This document shows, piece after piece, positions 1-9,343 of a stretch of 64,000 nucleotides of DNA. Source of the DNA: AP-15 sp963737145 (GTDB lineage Bacteria > Pseudomonadota > Alphaproteobacteria > ATCC43930 > CGMCC-115725); contig CAVTRO010000007.1 in the NCBI GenBank assembly GCA_963737145.1, positions 372,001 through 436,000 on the forward strand, read 5' to 3'. A program made the position numbers and the translations under genes. The notes under the pieces were generated by a model. It had not been told where the DNA came from and did no database searches. It saw only the letters and a list, made by a program, of their open reading frames with translations. Every line of letters begins with the position of its first letter. The stretch's first letter is position 1.

Positions 1-1
1 C

Positions 2-901
2 GAGGCGGCGGCGGTGATCAACCACCCGCTGGAGGCGCCGGGTCTATTGTGGTCCAACGTCTCCGACCGCATCCAGGAGATGGACGCGGAGGGGATCGAT
101 GTCGAGGCGCTCAGCATCAACCCTTTTTGGTATCGCGCCGAGCGCGACGCCGCGGCCGAGCTAATCAAGGTCCAGAATGAAAAGCTCGCCGAGTTCTGCG
201 CCGCGACACCCGACCGCTTTGTCGCCTTTGCGACCGTCGCGTTGCAGCATCCCCAGCTCGCCGTCGAGCAGCTCGAACACGCGATCAAGCGATTGGGGCT
301 GCGTGGTCTGTCGGTCGGCGGCAGCGTCGCCGGGCAGGAATTGGCCGATCCGAAATTCCACCCGGTCTGGGCCAAGGCCGAAGAGCTCGGTATTCTGATC
401 TTTATGCACCCCCTCGGCACCCGGGAATTGGAGCCGAGCGGCCGGCTCGGCGGCAGCGGCCTGCTGACCAACACGATCGGCAACCCGCTCGAAACGACGA
501 TTGCACTGTCGCACCTGATCTTCGAGGGCACATTAGACCGCTTTCCCGGTCTCAAGATCTGCGCCGCGCATGGCGGCGGCTTTCTGCCGTCCTACGCCAA
601 TCGCTCGGACGCGGTCATCACGACTTTCCCGAACCGGGTCGGCCCTTTGCCGAACAAAAAGCCGACCCAGTACCTCAAGGACGGTCAGCTTTATTTCGAC
701 TCGATCATGTTTACCGGCGAAGCGATGCGCCACTTGATCGCCGAGACCGGCGTAGGACAGATCATGATCGGCACCGACTACCCGTTTCCCTGGAACAAGG
801 TTCCCGTGGATCACGTCATGTCGACACCAGGCCTCAGCGACGACGACAAGATTGCCATTCTCGGCGGCACTGCGGCAAAGCTGCTCGGTATCGATCATTG
901 A
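2..901 (+). CDS. Amidohydrolase family protein, 5' end outside window
   Basis: Metal-dependent hydrolase/decarboxylase of the amidohydrolase-2 family (ACMSD-like TIM barrel). The frame is open to the left edge, so the N-terminus with the HxH metal motif is missing; the GTG at 14 is internal. Seen: an IDVEALSINP segment, a central AHGGGFLPSY block carrying the expected metal-binding His, and a GTDYPFPW block near the C-terminus carrying the catalytic Asp. The same blocks occur in the Tat-exported paralogue at 8151-9221, so the two are clearly related. Its substrate is unknown; family members act on aromatic-degradation intermediates. It converges with the mscS-like gene 12 bases downstream. 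Confidence 0.85.
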   Translation, partial: EAAAVINHPLEAPGLLWSNVSDRIQEMDAEGIDVEALSINPFWYRAERDAAAELIKVQNEKLAEFCAATPDRFVAFATVALQHPQLAVEQLEHAIKRLGLRGLSVGGSVAGQELADPKFHPVWAKAEELGILIFMHPLGTRELEPSGRLGGSGLLTNTIGNPLETTIALSHLIFEGTLDRFPGLKICAAHGGGFLPSYANRSDAVITTFPNRVGPLPNKKPTQYLKDGQLYFDSIMFTGEAMRHLIAETGVGQIMIGTDYPFPWNKVPVDHVMSTPGLSDDDKIAILGGTAAKLLGIDH

Positions 902-913
902 AGGGTAGCGGGC

Positions 914-1882
914 CTACTGGGCCGCTTGCGCCGCTTCGGCGTCCCGAACGATCCTGATCGGCGGAAGGCCGACGATGTCGTAGGTCGACGAAGCGATGCC
1001 CATGCCGGTCCGGTCGAATTCGCCGATAATGTGCCGGCTCATCGCATCCTTCGCGTCACGGATCCGATGCGTGCCGACGATAAACCGCACCGTCAGCTCC
1101 AGCCAGTTGTCGGTCAGGCGATAGAACACCCGAGGCTCCAGATCGATCGGCTCGACGCCGAAGCGACGCTGCAGGTCGCGTTTTGCCTCGACCGCCATCG
1201 CGCTCGGATCGGTGGCATGTTTTTTCGCGGCGTCGAGCAGTATCCGCTCCGCACGGGCGCGATCGGCGTGATAGCCGATGGGAATGGCCATTTCCTCCCA
1301 GATGAAGGGGAAATCCCGGGTGTAGTTGAACACCGGTTCGGAAAATATTCTCGAATTGCTGACCGTGACGATGCGGCCGGTGAACTGGCGGCTCTTGACC
1401 CACATGGCCGGGTCCGCGGTCTCGACGCTGTGCGGCTGACCCATCTCCATGATCGTCGTCTGGATGAACCCGAGTCGAAGCACATCGCCCCGTACCCCGC
1501 CCATTGAGATGCGGTCGCCGACCGTGAAGGTCGATCCGCGCAGGATGACAAAATAGCCCGCAACGGCCGTTACCACCTGTTGCAGGGCGAAGGCGAGGCC
1601 TGCCGAGAAGAGACCGAAGGCGCTCGCCAGCCGGCCGGGGTCGTTGAACCAGATCGACAAGGATCCGAAGATCAGGATAACAGCGGTGACCAGGCTGATG
1701 CCCTGCCGCGTCCAGAACTTCGTCTGGATGCTCGCCCGATCCGCGCGTCGGACAGCGAACCCGACCAGCGCCCGGACGATGGCGCTGCAAATCAGCAAGG
1801 CGGCGATAAACAAGATCGAGAGCAGGAGCTTGCGCCCGTTCTCGGCGTTGACGCCGACCCAATCAATCCCAAACAAATGCAC
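914..1882 (-). CDS. MscS-family mechanosensitive ion channel
   Basis: Small-conductance mechanosensitive channel protein of the inner membrane, expected to open on hypo-osmotic shock. Of 322 residues, three hydrophobic segments lie at about 18-42, 58-78 and 86-115. The last holds the Ala/Gly-rich pore helix (SAGLAFALQQVVTAVAGY), followed by the beta domain (DRISMGGVRGDV) and a mixed C-terminal domain. Start is GTG at 1882, preceded by GGGGAGAG. Single gene, convergent with the amidohydrolase at its 3' end. The family is broad, so the gating ion and physiological role cannot be read from sequence. Confidence 0.88.
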   Translation of the reverse strand: MHLFGIDWVGVNAENGRKLLLSILFIAALLICSAIVRALVGFAVRRADRASIQTKFWTRQGISLVTAVILIFGSLSIWFNDPGRLASAFGLFSAGLAFALQQVVTAVAGYFVILRGSTFTVGDRISMGGVRGDVLRLGFIQTTIMEMGQPHSVETADPAMWVKSRQFTGRIVTVSNSRIFSEPVFNYTRDFPFIWEEMAIPIGYHADRARAERILLDAAKKHATDPSAMAVEAKRDLQRRFGVEPIDLEPRVFYRLTDNWLELTVRFIVGTHRIRDAKDAMSRHIIGEFDRTGMGIASSTYDIVGLPPIRIVRDAEAAQAAQ

Positions 1883-1965
1883 GGCGCTTCTCTCCCCAAG
1901 CTGATCGCGGTGCGACCGCTGTTCGGGCCGTCGTCCTATGAATTCCCGGAGCGGCTAAAAGTTCA

Positions 1966-2094
1966 TGGCGCCCGGAATGACGGTCCGGCCATTGAATGAG
2001 GGCGCTCTCGAAAGAGCCCGAGGCCCTGACGCGCGATCGGCCAGCCAATTCCACCGGGTGTGCGCCGTTTCAGCGCCCGCGCCCCGGAATGACC
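1966..2094. repeat. Two copies of a short GCCCCGGAATGAC-type intergenic repeat
   Basis: The 303-base gap 1883-2185 holds no gene. It contains the same short motif twice in the same orientation: GCCCGGAATGAC near 1970-1981 and GCCCCGGAATGAC near 2081-2093. A GGGC..CTCT/AGAG..CCC hairpin lies between them near 1999-2020. This motif resembles a dispersed intergenic repeat that I recall as common in Bradyrhizobium and Rhodopseudomonas; family assignment is from memory and not checked. Confidence 0.35.
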
Positions 2095-2185
2095 GCGACG
2101 AAAGATAGACCGTTTTCGTATTGGGGAGGCGGGCCCGCCCCGTCCCTCCCCCATTCGCGAGGAAGGGCCGGGGTCCGGGCAACGT

Positions 2186-3335
2186 TCAGTTCAGGTGGTA
2201 GAGGCGGGTCACGTTTTCGCTGGTGATCTTGCGGCGCACGGCGGGCGAGATCTGGGCGAGGTTCTTGTCGAGCACGCGCTGCGAAATCCGGCCAGATGCA
2301 GTCGGGGTGCGGGTAGTCGGCGCCCCAGATGATGTTGTCCTCGCCGATCAGCGGGATGATCGGATCGAGATACTGGTCCTGCTGATAGGTGACATAGCCC
2401 TGGCGGCGGAAATAGTCGCTCGGCTTCAATTTGAAATTGAGGCTCCTCGCGCGGTCGGCGTATTCGGTGTCGAGGCGGTCGAAGACATAGGGCAGCCAAG
2501 TCACCCCCGACTCGCCGAGCACGAAGTTAAAGTCGGGGTATTTCTCGCAGGCGCCGGACGCCAACAGCGAGACCAGCACCTCCATCGTGTCGAGCTGGAA
2601 TAGCGCCGAGCGCACCAGCCGCCACTGCGTAAAGTACTTCTGCTCCATTTCCGGCGTGTCGGGCGCGCGCAACGCCTTGAAGCCGGTGGAGTGGAACGAG
2701 ATCGGGAACCGGCACTCGGCCGCCGCTTCCCACAGGGGGTACCACTCGTGGGTATAGAGCGGCGGGGTCATCCGCTTGAAGGCGAGATCGCCGCCGCGTA
2801 ACCCCATTTTGGCGCAGCGCCGCACTTCGGCGGCGGCCTCGACCGGGTCGGTGTTCGGGACGATCGCGAGCGGGAATACCCGGTTCGGATCGCTGCGCTT
2901 GGCGAAATCGGCGACCCAGTCGTTGTAGGTCTTGTCCGCCCAGGCCCGCAGTCCCGCCTCGGAGATCAGGTCATTGATCATCAGGCAGCCATAAATGATC
3001 TCGGCCGAAAGGCCATCGCGGTCGAGATCGGCGAGGCGCAATTCCGGCGTGGTCGGCCGCGGCTTGGCGCCGGCGCGGGAATTCCATTCGAAGCCGAGAT
3101 CCTTCATCTCGTCGATATGGCCGAACATCCCCTTCTGGTACGGCAGGAAACCGGGGCCGATGCCGTTCCACATCCCCCGGTCCTGGGCATCGACAAACCA
3201 GTGGAGACCGTCATCCATCTCCTCGACGCGGGGCGCGAGCAATTTCCATTTGTTCGGCGCCTGCGACGACCACAGGTCAGGCGGCAGGTAGGTCAGGTCG
3301 ATATGGTTGTCGCCGGAAATCAGCTTTTCTGGCAT
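2186..3335 (-). pseudogene. Amidohydrolase family protein, frameshifted near its C-terminus
   Basis: A second amidohydrolase-2 (TIM-barrel, metal-dependent) protein. ATG at 3335 is preceded by AGAGGA and starts MPEKLISGDNHIDLTY; the upstream TTG is less likely. The frame is intact through GADYPHPDCIWPD, then shifts. With one base removed from the AAA run at 2284-2286 (plus strand), the protein would continue as PDSQRVLDKNL and end RRKITSENVTRLYHLN with TGA at 2186-2188, a typical family ending. Unshifted, the reading runs to 2070 with an unrelated tail. The lesion is one base in a homopolymer, so it may be a sequence error or a recent mutation. Divergent from the NHL gene. Confidence 0.8.
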
Positions 3336-3499
3336 GGCGGGTTCCTCTGGCTCGCTCCGCAAAGAGATAGGAATCCAATATCGTACGATCGACTGACTAT
3401 CAGCGCTAGAAATAATGCGCCGCGCCGGGCGCTCGCCTGATCTGCGTTTCCGTGATTATGATGCGCTTTGGCCAACGGTCAGGCACAAGGAAGAACGCC

Positions 3500-4459
3500 A
3501 TGGCAGTGCAACTCGGAAGCGGCGAATACACCTTCGAGGTCAACGAGAATTGGGCCAAATTGCCGGAGGAAATCACGCTCGGCGACTGCGCGGCGGTCGG
3601 TGTCGACCGGCAAAATCGGGTTTACGCCTTCAACCGCGGCGAGCACCCGGTCGCTGTGTTCGATGCCGAGGGCAATCTGCTGCGCACCTGGGGCGAAGGA
3701 GTGTTCCACCGCCCGCACGGCGTCCATATGGGCCCGGACGACACGATCTGGCTGACCGATGACGGTGACCACACCGTGCGCAAGTGCACGCTCGACGGCA
3801 AAGTGCTGATGACGCTCGGCATCCCGGGCGTGCCCAAACCCTTCATGAGCGGCGAGCCGTTCCACCGCTGCACGCACACCGCCTTGTCCCCGCAGGGCGA
3901 CCTCTACGTTTCGGACGGGTACGGCAATGCCCGCATCCATAAATACACGCCTGACGGCAAACTCCTGATGTCATGGGGCGAGCCCGGCACCGATCCCGGC
4001 CAGTTCAACATTCCCCATAACATCTGCTGCGACCGCGGCGGCTGGGTCTATGTCGCCGACCGCGAGAACCACCGGGTCCAGGTGTTCGACGGCAACGGCA
4101 AATTCGAAACCCAGTGGAACAATCTGCACCGGCCGAACGGCATGTGCATGGTGGCCGGCCGCGACCCGCTATTCTATATCGGCGAAGGCGGCCCTTCCGG
4201 CGAGATCAACAAGGATTGGCCCAATATCGGCCCGCGCGTCAGCATCCATACGTCAAAAGGCAAGGTGCTGGCCCGGCTCGGCAAAATGCATACCGGCCTC
4301 GCTCCCGGCCAGTTCACCTCGCCGCACGGCATCGCCGTCGATGGGCACGGCAACATTTATGTCGGCGAGCTCTCAGGCCGGACCTGGCCGCGCTTCTCGA
4401 AGGAGACGCCGCCCAAGCGCCTGCGCGTCATCCACAAGCTCGTCAAGACCGCCGCCTGA
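3500..4459 (+). CDS. NHL-repeat beta-propeller protein (amidating-lyase-like fold)
   Basis: Six-bladed beta-propeller protein resembling peptidyl-alpha-hydroxyglycine alpha-amidating lyases, a fold widely used in bacteria for unknown enzymatic or binding roles. ATG at 3500 follows AGGAAG; earlier in-frame starts lack a ribosome site. Of 319 residues, several NHL blades are visible, for instance VYVADRENHRVQVFDGNGK at about 183-201 and DLYVSDGYGNARIHKY at about 133-148. No signal peptide is seen, so it is probably cytoplasmic. It is divergent from an amidohydrolase; this pairing with amidohydrolases suggests a shared catabolic function, which is inference only. Confidence 0.8.
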   Translation: MAVQLGSGEYTFEVNENWAKLPEEITLGDCAAVGVDRQNRVYAFNRGEHPVAVFDAEGNLLRTWGEGVFHRPHGVHMGPDDTIWLTDDGDHTVRKCTLDGKVLMTLGIPGVPKPFMSGEPFHRCTHTALSPQGDLYVSDGYGNARIHKYTPDGKLLMSWGEPGTDPGQFNIPHNICCDRGGWVYVADRENHRVQVFDGNGKFETQWNNLHRPNGMCMVAGRDPLFYIGEGGPSGEINKDWPNIGPRVSIHTSKGKVLARLGKMHTGLAPGQFTSPHGIAVDGHGNIYVGELSGRTWPRFSKETPPKRLRVIHKLVKTAA

Positions 4460-4468
4460 CCCTTGCCT

Positions 4469-5620
4469 TTAGTGTGGCAGCGGCGGGAGGGGCGTGTCGG
4501 TCGCGAAGCGAAATATTGTTGTCGAACGAAATTCCTGTCCCGGCTTCAGCTCCGTCGTCGGAAAATCGGGCTTGTTGGGGCTGTCCGGGAAATGCTGCGT
4601 CTCGAGGGTGAATCCCTCGGTCTGGCGATAGGTCGTGCCTGACGACCCGACGACCGAGCCGTTCATCCCGTTGCTGGTATAGACCTGCACCCCCGGCTCG
4701 GTCGTGAAACAATCGATGACGCGGCCGGTGCGCGGATCATAGCCGCGCGCGGCAAACGTCACGCCCTCGCCGGGGCCTTTGTTCAGCACGAAATTGTGGT
4801 CGTAACCATGCGCATAGACCATCTGCTGGAACGCGCTGTTGAGCCGCGCGCCGATCGGCATCATCTGCCGGAAGTCGAGCGGCGTGCCTTCCACCGGCGC
4901 TATCTCTCCGGTGGGAATGAGATCCGGCCCGACCGGCGTGTAGCGGTCCGCGTTCACGAGCAATAGCTGATCCGCAACCGAACCGGAGCCGTTTCCTGAG
5001 AGGTTGAAATAGGAATGGTTGGTGAAGTTGATCACCGTATCCTTGTCGGTGCTCGCGACGTAGGCGATCTGCAATACGTCGTCATTGGTCAGCGTATAAG
5101 TGACGCGCATCGTCAGTGTGCCGGGAAAGTTCTGATCGCCATCCGGACTGACATAGCTGAGCGTCGCCGCGACCCCGTCCGGCGCGGTCAGCGGCGTTAC
5201 CGTCCAGACCCGACGGTCGAGCGCATTGGGGCCGCCATGCAGCGTGTTGGGGCCATTATTGGCGATCAGATGATAGCTCTGGCCATTCAATGTGAACTGC
5301 GCGCCGCCAATACGATTGGCGTAGCGGCCGGTGATCGCGCCGAAATGACCGGGGAATGACTCGTACTCCCGCAAATCGTTGAGCCCGAGCACGATGTCGT
5401 CGAGCCGGCCGGCGCGGTCGGGCGCGTCGATTTCGGTGATGACGCCGCCAAAGCTCAGGAAGCGCACGCGCAGGCCGTGCTCATTGGTCATCGTGAAGAT
5501 CTCGACCAACTGCCCGCCTTGCGTGGCGCCGTACGGCGCGCGGTCGAGCCCGGCGGCGGCGCAGGCCGGTCCGCCCGTGACCGAGAGCGCCAGCAGGATG
5601 CGTAAAAAATCCGCTGTCAT
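4469..5620 (-). CDS. galM: Aldose 1-epimerase (mutarotase), exported
   Basis: Interconverts alpha and beta anomers of aldoses such as galactose and glucose. The 383-residue protein starts with a signal peptide (hydrophobic 5-20, likely cut after CAAA), so it should act in the periplasm, unlike cytoplasmic E. coli GalM. Family blocks include GRYANRIGGAQFTL, NTLHGGPNALDRRVW, the catalytic-His block TNHSYFNLSG near 205, and LETQHFPDSPN near 343 with the catalytic Glu. It lies 13 bases downstream of mdh on the same strand and may be co-transcribed. Start ATG follows AAGGG. Confidence 0.92.
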   Translation of the reverse strand: MTADFLRILLALSVTGGPACAAAGLDRAPYGATQGGQLVEIFTMTNEHGLRVRFLSFGGVITEIDAPDRAGRLDDIVLGLNDLREYESFPGHFGAITGRYANRIGGAQFTLNGQSYHLIANNGPNTLHGGPNALDRRVWTVTPLTAPDGVAATLSYVSPDGDQNFPGTLTMRVTYTLTNDDVLQIAYVASTDKDTVINFTNHSYFNLSGNGSGSVADQLLLVNADRYTPVGPDLIPTGEIAPVEGTPLDFRQMMPIGARLNSAFQQMVYAHGYDHNFVLNKGPGEGVTFAARGYDPRTGRVIDCFTTEPGVQVYTSNGMNGSVVGSSGTTYRQTEGFTLETQHFPDSPNKPDFPTTELKPGQEFRSTTIFRFATDTPLPPLPH

Positions 5621-5633
5621 TCCATGACGCCCT

Positions 5634-6584
5634 TCAGGGCATTTTCTTCACCACCTCGATCAATTCCCGCACCGCGGCGACCGATTTGTCGAAGGCCGCC
5701 CTCTCCTCGCCGCTTAGCGAAATCTCGACCACCCGCTCGACGCCGCCGGCGCCGATCACGACCGGGACGCCGACGTAGAGATCCTTGACCCCGTACTGGC
5801 CGTCGAGCCACGCCGCGCAGGGCCGCACGCGTTTTTTGTCGCGCAGATAGGCTTCGGCCATCTGGATCGCCGAGCTGGCGGGCGCATAAAAGGCAGAGCC
5901 GGTCTTCAACAGACCGACGATCTCGCCGCCGCCGTCGCGGGTCCGCTGGACGATCTTGGCGAGCCGCTCCTGCGTCGTCCATCCCATCTCGACGAGGTCC
6001 GGCAGCGGGATCCCGGCGACCGTAGAGTAGCGCACCAGCGGCACCATCGTGTCGCCGTGGCCGCCGAGCACGAACGCGGTGACGTCCTCGACCGAAACAC
6101 CGAATTCCTGCGCCAGGAAGTAGCGGAACCGGGCGCTGTCGAGGATGCCCGCCATGCCGACGACGCGCTGCGGCGGCAACCCGCAAGCCTCGCGCATCAC
6201 CCACACCATGACATCGAGCGGGTTGGTGATGGTGATTACGAAAGCCTGCGGGCAGTGCTTCTTGATTGCCGCGCCGACCGTCTTCACGATCCCGGCATTG
6301 ACCCCGATCAGATCGTCGCGGCTCATTCCCGGCTTGCGCGGAATGCCGGCGGTGACGATGACGACATCGGCGCCCGCGATGTCGGCATAGTCGTTGGAGC
6401 CGCTGACGACCGCGTCATACCCCTCGATGGCCGAGCCCTGGACGATGTCGAGCGCCTTGCCCTGCGGCACACCCTCGACGACATCGACCAGAACAATGTC
6501 CCCGAGTTCCTTCAGCCCGGCGAGGAGCGCCAAGGTGCCGCCGATATGCCCGGCACCGATCAGCGCGATCTTATTGCGTGCCAT
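5634..6584 (-). CDS. mdh: Malate dehydrogenase
   Basis: NAD-dependent oxidation of malate to oxaloacetate in the TCA cycle; cytoplasmic. Length is 316 residues, normal for the lactate-dehydrogenase-like MDH group of alphaproteobacteria. The Rossmann motif GAGHIGGTLA begins near residue 10. Substrate Arg residues are in IPRKPGMSRDDL, and the catalytic His is in GGHGDTMVPL, where the M points to malate rather than lactate specificity. In rhizobia mdh is usually followed by suc genes; here galM follows, so the usual TCA operon is absent. The start is ATG at 6584 after a AAAGGAG-type site. Confidence 0.95.
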   Translation of the reverse strand: MARNKIALIGAGHIGGTLALLAGLKELGDIVLVDVVEGVPQGKALDIVQGSAIEGYDAVVSGSNDYADIAGADVVIVTAGIPRKPGMSRDDLIGVNAGIVKTVGAAIKKHCPQAFVITITNPLDVMVWVMREACGLPPQRVVGMAGILDSARFRYFLAQEFGVSVEDVTAFVLGGHGDTMVPLVRYSTVAGIPLPDLVEMGWTTQERLAKIVQRTRDGGGEIVGLLKTGSAFYAPASSAIQMAEAYLRDKKRVRPCAAWLDGQYGVKDLYVGVPVVIGAGGVERVVEISLSGEERAAFDKSVAAVRELIEVVKKMP

Positions 6585-6629
6585 GCGAACTCCTTTCGTG
6601 TGCGCGCCGACGCTCTATGAGAGGGGACT

Positions 6630-7406
6630 CTACGATTTCAGGTGCTTATCGAAGAACGCCACGGCGTCTTTCCACAGCTCGGCCGCCGGTCCCTCCCGAT
6701 AGCTCGGCCGGTAGTCGGCGAGGAACGCATGGCCGGCATTCTTGTAGACCTTGATCGTGACGTCCTTGCCGGCACGCTGCGCGCGGCTGCGCAGTTCTTC
6801 CGACTGCGCGACGGTCGGGTTCTGGTCCTCCTCGCCAAACACCGCGAAGAGCGGGCAATGCAAGCGATCCACCAGGTTTAGGATCGGTGTCGGGCGCGCC
6901 GGGGTCGTCTCGGCATCCGGCGTCGCGCGGTGGATGAAGCCGCCCCAGCAATCGACCGCGGCATCGGGTTTGCTGCTGCTGCACGCGAACAACAGGGTCT
7001 GCCGGCCGCCGGAGCAGAAACCGATGACGCCAACCTTGCCGGCCGCGCCGGGAAGCGCGCGCAGGTGATCTGCCGCCGCTTCAAGGTCCTGTACCGCTTC
7101 GGCATCCGTCTTACCGAACATGACCGGGAAGACAGTGTTGATGTCGTTCGGATCGGATGGTCCACCCTTACGGGAATAGAGATCAGGCGCCACCGCATTA
7201 TAGCCAATATTGGCAAAGCGCCTGGCGATGTCGCGGATGTGCTCGACGAGCCCGAAGGCCTCGTGAATGACCACGATGCCGGGATACTGCCCCGACTGGC
7301 TCGGTCGCGCGAGGTAGCCCTTTATCGTGTCGCCGCCGCTCCTCAGCTCGATGTTTTCGCCGCGCACGCGGCTGGGATCGGTCACCGCACCCGGTATATT
7401 CGCCAT
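6630..7406 (-). CDS. Dienelactone hydrolase family protein
   Basis: Alpha/beta hydrolase of the dienelactone hydrolase family, cytoplasmic. ATG at 7406 is preceded by a perfect AAGGAGG, so the upstream GTG-type start at 7460 is rejected. The protein is 258 residues, close to the family norm of about 240-290. The nucleophile is the Cys of GFCSGG near 130, with GEEDQNPT supplying the Asp region and NAGHAFLADYRPSY the His. Family members hydrolyse lactones in chlorocatechol breakdown, but many have other ester substrates, so this one's substrate is open. Confidence 0.88.
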   Translation of the reverse strand: MANIPGAVTDPSRVRGENIELRSGGDTIKGYLARPSQSGQYPGIVVIHEAFGLVEHIRDIARRFANIGYNAVAPDLYSRKGGPSDPNDINTVFPVMFGKTDAEAVQDLEAAADHLRALPGAAGKVGVIGFCSGGRQTLLFACSSSKPDAAVDCWGGFIHRATPDAETTPARPTPILNLVDRLHCPLFAVFGEEDQNPTVAQSEELRSRAQRAGKDVTIKVYKNAGHAFLADYRPSYREGPAAELWKDAVAFFDKHLKS

Positions 7407-7544
7407 GCGATCCTCCTTGAAATCGGGACGGGGAAATCGGAACCGGCAGGTTAACACCAATCTTCGGGCGGGGTGAAGGCGGCCCTCGCCGCTCGCTGGA
7501 ATTTGCTGCTATGATGCAGCCACCTGTCGGGAGGAGGTTCCACA

Positions 7545-8009
7545 ATGACCATCGAGCAAACGGCGCTGAAGGACAAACCGGCCCAGGCGCAGCCGGCCCA
7601 AGCACAGCCAGCAATGAAGCTCGCCGTGACCAGCGCGAAGACGCCGCAGTTCGTCAAGGGACGGCGTGACTTCTTCAAATACCGCGACCTCGGCGTGACC
7701 AAGGCGACCGACGGATGGATGCGGGCGCAGGTGACCTCGGCGTTGACCGGAATGACCCAGCCGACCGGCTGGCACTACCATGTGTGCGAGGGGCAGTTTG
7801 TCTACACGCTCAAGGGCTGGGTCGAACTGGAATTCGAGGACGGCACGAATTGCCGGCTGGAGGCCGGTGACTTTGTCTTTATTCCCGGCGGTTTGCTCCA
7901 CCAGGAGAACCGCACCTCGGACGACCTCGAGATCCTCGAAGTGTCGGTCCCCGCGGGCATGGGCACCGTTGCGGTGGACCCGCCGGCAAAACGGACGAAC
8001 GGCGGATAA
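7545..8009 (+). CDS. Cupin-domain protein
   Basis: Single-domain cupin of 154 residues. The first 23 residues are low-complexity with a PAQAQ duplication. The cupin core follows, with metal ligands visible in GWHYHVCEGQFVYTLKG (motif 1) and GDFVFIPGGLLHQE (motif 2). The start is ATG at 7545 after GGAGGAGG. Members of this group bind a metal and act as small-molecule dioxygenases, isomerases or sensors; no specific function can be assigned. It stands alone, just upstream of the tRNA gene. Confidence 0.8.
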   Translation: MTIEQTALKDKPAQAQPAQAQPAMKLAVTSAKTPQFVKGRRDFFKYRDLGVTKATDGWMRAQVTSALTGMTQPTGWHYHVCEGQFVYTLKGWVELEFEDGTNCRLEAGDFVFIPGGLLHQENRTSDDLEILEVSVPAGMGTVAVDPPAKRTNGG

Positions 8010-8023
8010 CACCCGCAAACCGC

Positions 8024-8051
8024 TTGCAGGCGGCCGCGGATCGCATATCAT
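8024..8051 (+). promoter_or_regulatory. Putative sigma-70-type promoter of tRNA-Gly
   Basis: TTGCAG at 8024-8029 and TATCAT at 8046-8051 are separated by 16 bases. The predicted start lies a few bases before the tRNA at 8062. The -35 box overlaps the region just after the cupin stop. Confidence 0.5.
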
Positions 8052-8061
8052 CCGCGGCTAG

Positions 8062-8135
8062 GCGGGTGTAGCTCAATGGCAGAGCAGGAGCTTCCCAAGC
8101 TTCTGACGAGGGTTCGATTCCCTTCACCCGCTCCA
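8062..8135 (+). tRNA. tRNA-Gly (anticodon CCC)
   Basis: A complete cloverleaf is visible. The acceptor arm is GCGGGTG paired with CACCCGC, the D arm GCTC/GAGC, the anticodon stem GGAGC/GCTTC with loop TTCCCAA giving anticodon CCC, and the T arm contains TTCGATT. The discriminator T and a genome-encoded CCA end the gene at 8135. It decodes GGG glycine codons. No attachment-site duplication or integrase is seen next to it. Confidence 0.97.
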
Positions 8136-8150
8136 ATGACTTAGCTCCGA

Positions 8151-9221
8151 TTACGTCGGTTTGACGGCGAGCAGCCTCCCCGCATTCCCCCCGAGGATCG
8201 CGATGCGCTCTTCATCGCTCAGCCCCGGAGTGCCGAGGATGTGGTCGAGCGCGGTCTTGGTCCACGGAAACGGGTAGTCCGTTCCCAGGACGATCTGGCT
8301 CGCGCCGACCTCGGCGATCAGATGACGCAACCCTTCCGGTGTGAAGACCATCGAGTCGTAGTACAGCTGCCGCAGATATTCGCTCGGCTTCTTCTTCAGC
8401 GTCTTGGTGCATCGCGCGGGGAAGGTGACGCAGCCTTGATCCGAGCGGGCCGCATAGGACGGTAGATACCCGCCGGCATGAGCCGCGCAGATCTTGAGCC
8501 CGGGATAAGCATCGAGCGTCCCCTCGAAAATCAGATGCGACAGAGCGATCGTCGTTTCGAGCGGGTTGCCGATCACGTTGTCCAGCACGCCGTTCCCTTT
8601 CAGCCGCCCGGAAGCGCTGAGATCTGCGGTGCCTTGCGGATGGATGAAGATGAGCGCGCCGAGCTGTTCGGCCTTGGCCCAGAACGGGTGAAATTTAGGA
8701 TCCGACAATTCCTCGCCATTGACGCTGCCGCCGATCAGCGCGCCGCGCAATCCGAGTTGCTTGACCGCAACGTCGAGCTGCTCGGCGGCTAGATCCGGGT
8801 GCTGTAGCGCGACTGACGCAAGACCGACAAACCGGTCCGGCCGCGCCGCGCAGATCTCGGCGAGCTTCTCGTTTTGCAATTTGACGACCTGCCCGGCGAG
8901 GTCGGGCTCGGCCTTGTACCAAAAGATCGGGTTGATGCTGAGCGCTTCGACGTCGATGCCCTGCGCATCCATTGCCTCGATGCGTTCCGGCGAGACCACG
9001 AGCGACGGCAGCGGCACCTTCAATCCCATCAGCGCATCCGCCTCGGGCACATGGCAATGCGCGTGCACGTCGACGGTCCGGACCCGTTTTCCGTTGACGA
9101 CGACCTCGCGCCGCCGCTGCGGCGCCTGCGCCGACGCAGGGCTCAGGCCGCAGCGGATGAACGCAAGACTCGAAAGCACGCCGGCAGCACGGCCGAGAAT
9201 TTCTCTTCGGCTTGCCGTCAT
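8151..9221 (-). CDS. Amidohydrolase family protein with Tat signal peptide
   Basis: Exported amidohydrolase-2 protein, paralogous to the one at the left edge of the window. ATG at 9221 opens a Tat signal (SRREILGRAAGVLSSLAF, cut near ASA at about 37). The mature part begins with the HxH metal motif in VDVHAHCH, then IDVEALSINP, the His block AHAGGYLPSY and the Asp block GTDYPFPW. Length is 356 residues. Export suggests metal loading and folding in the cytoplasm before periplasmic action, which is unusual for ACMSD-type enzymes and is inferred from the signal alone. The substrate is unknown. The gene converges with the tRNA. Confidence 0.85.
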   Translation of the reverse strand: MTASRREILGRAAGVLSSLAFIRCGLSPASAQAPQRRREVVVNGKRVRTVDVHAHCHVPEADALMGLKVPLPSLVVSPERIEAMDAQGIDVEALSINPIFWYKAEPDLAGQVVKLQNEKLAEICAARPDRFVGLASVALQHPDLAAEQLDVAVKQLGLRGALIGGSVNGEELSDPKFHPFWAKAEQLGALIFIHPQGTADLSASGRLKGNGVLDNVIGNPLETTIALSHLIFEGTLDAYPGLKICAAHAGGYLPSYAARSDQGCVTFPARCTKTLKKKPSEYLRQLYYDSMVFTPEGLRHLIAEVGASQIVLGTDYPFPWTKTALDHILGTPGLSDEERIAILGGNAGRLLAVKPT

Positions 9222-9343
9222 CTGCGTTCCCCCCACCGACTGTATCTTTGGGCTTCTTGAATTGCGTAACGTGTCAACCCCGTCAAGCGCGAAGGCCACG
9301 CAATCGGCCAACGCGCTGCGGGCGTATCGCCGGCCTCGTGCGT

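Noticed and set aside
904..930. Bidirectional terminator between the first two genes
   Set aside because: AGCGGGCC/GGGCCGCT pairs imperfectly, lies within coding sequence of the mscS-like gene and has no T run.
8062..8135. Genomic island integrated at tRNA-Gly
   Set aside because: No integrase and no repeat of the tRNA 3' end was found on either side; neighbouring genes look native.
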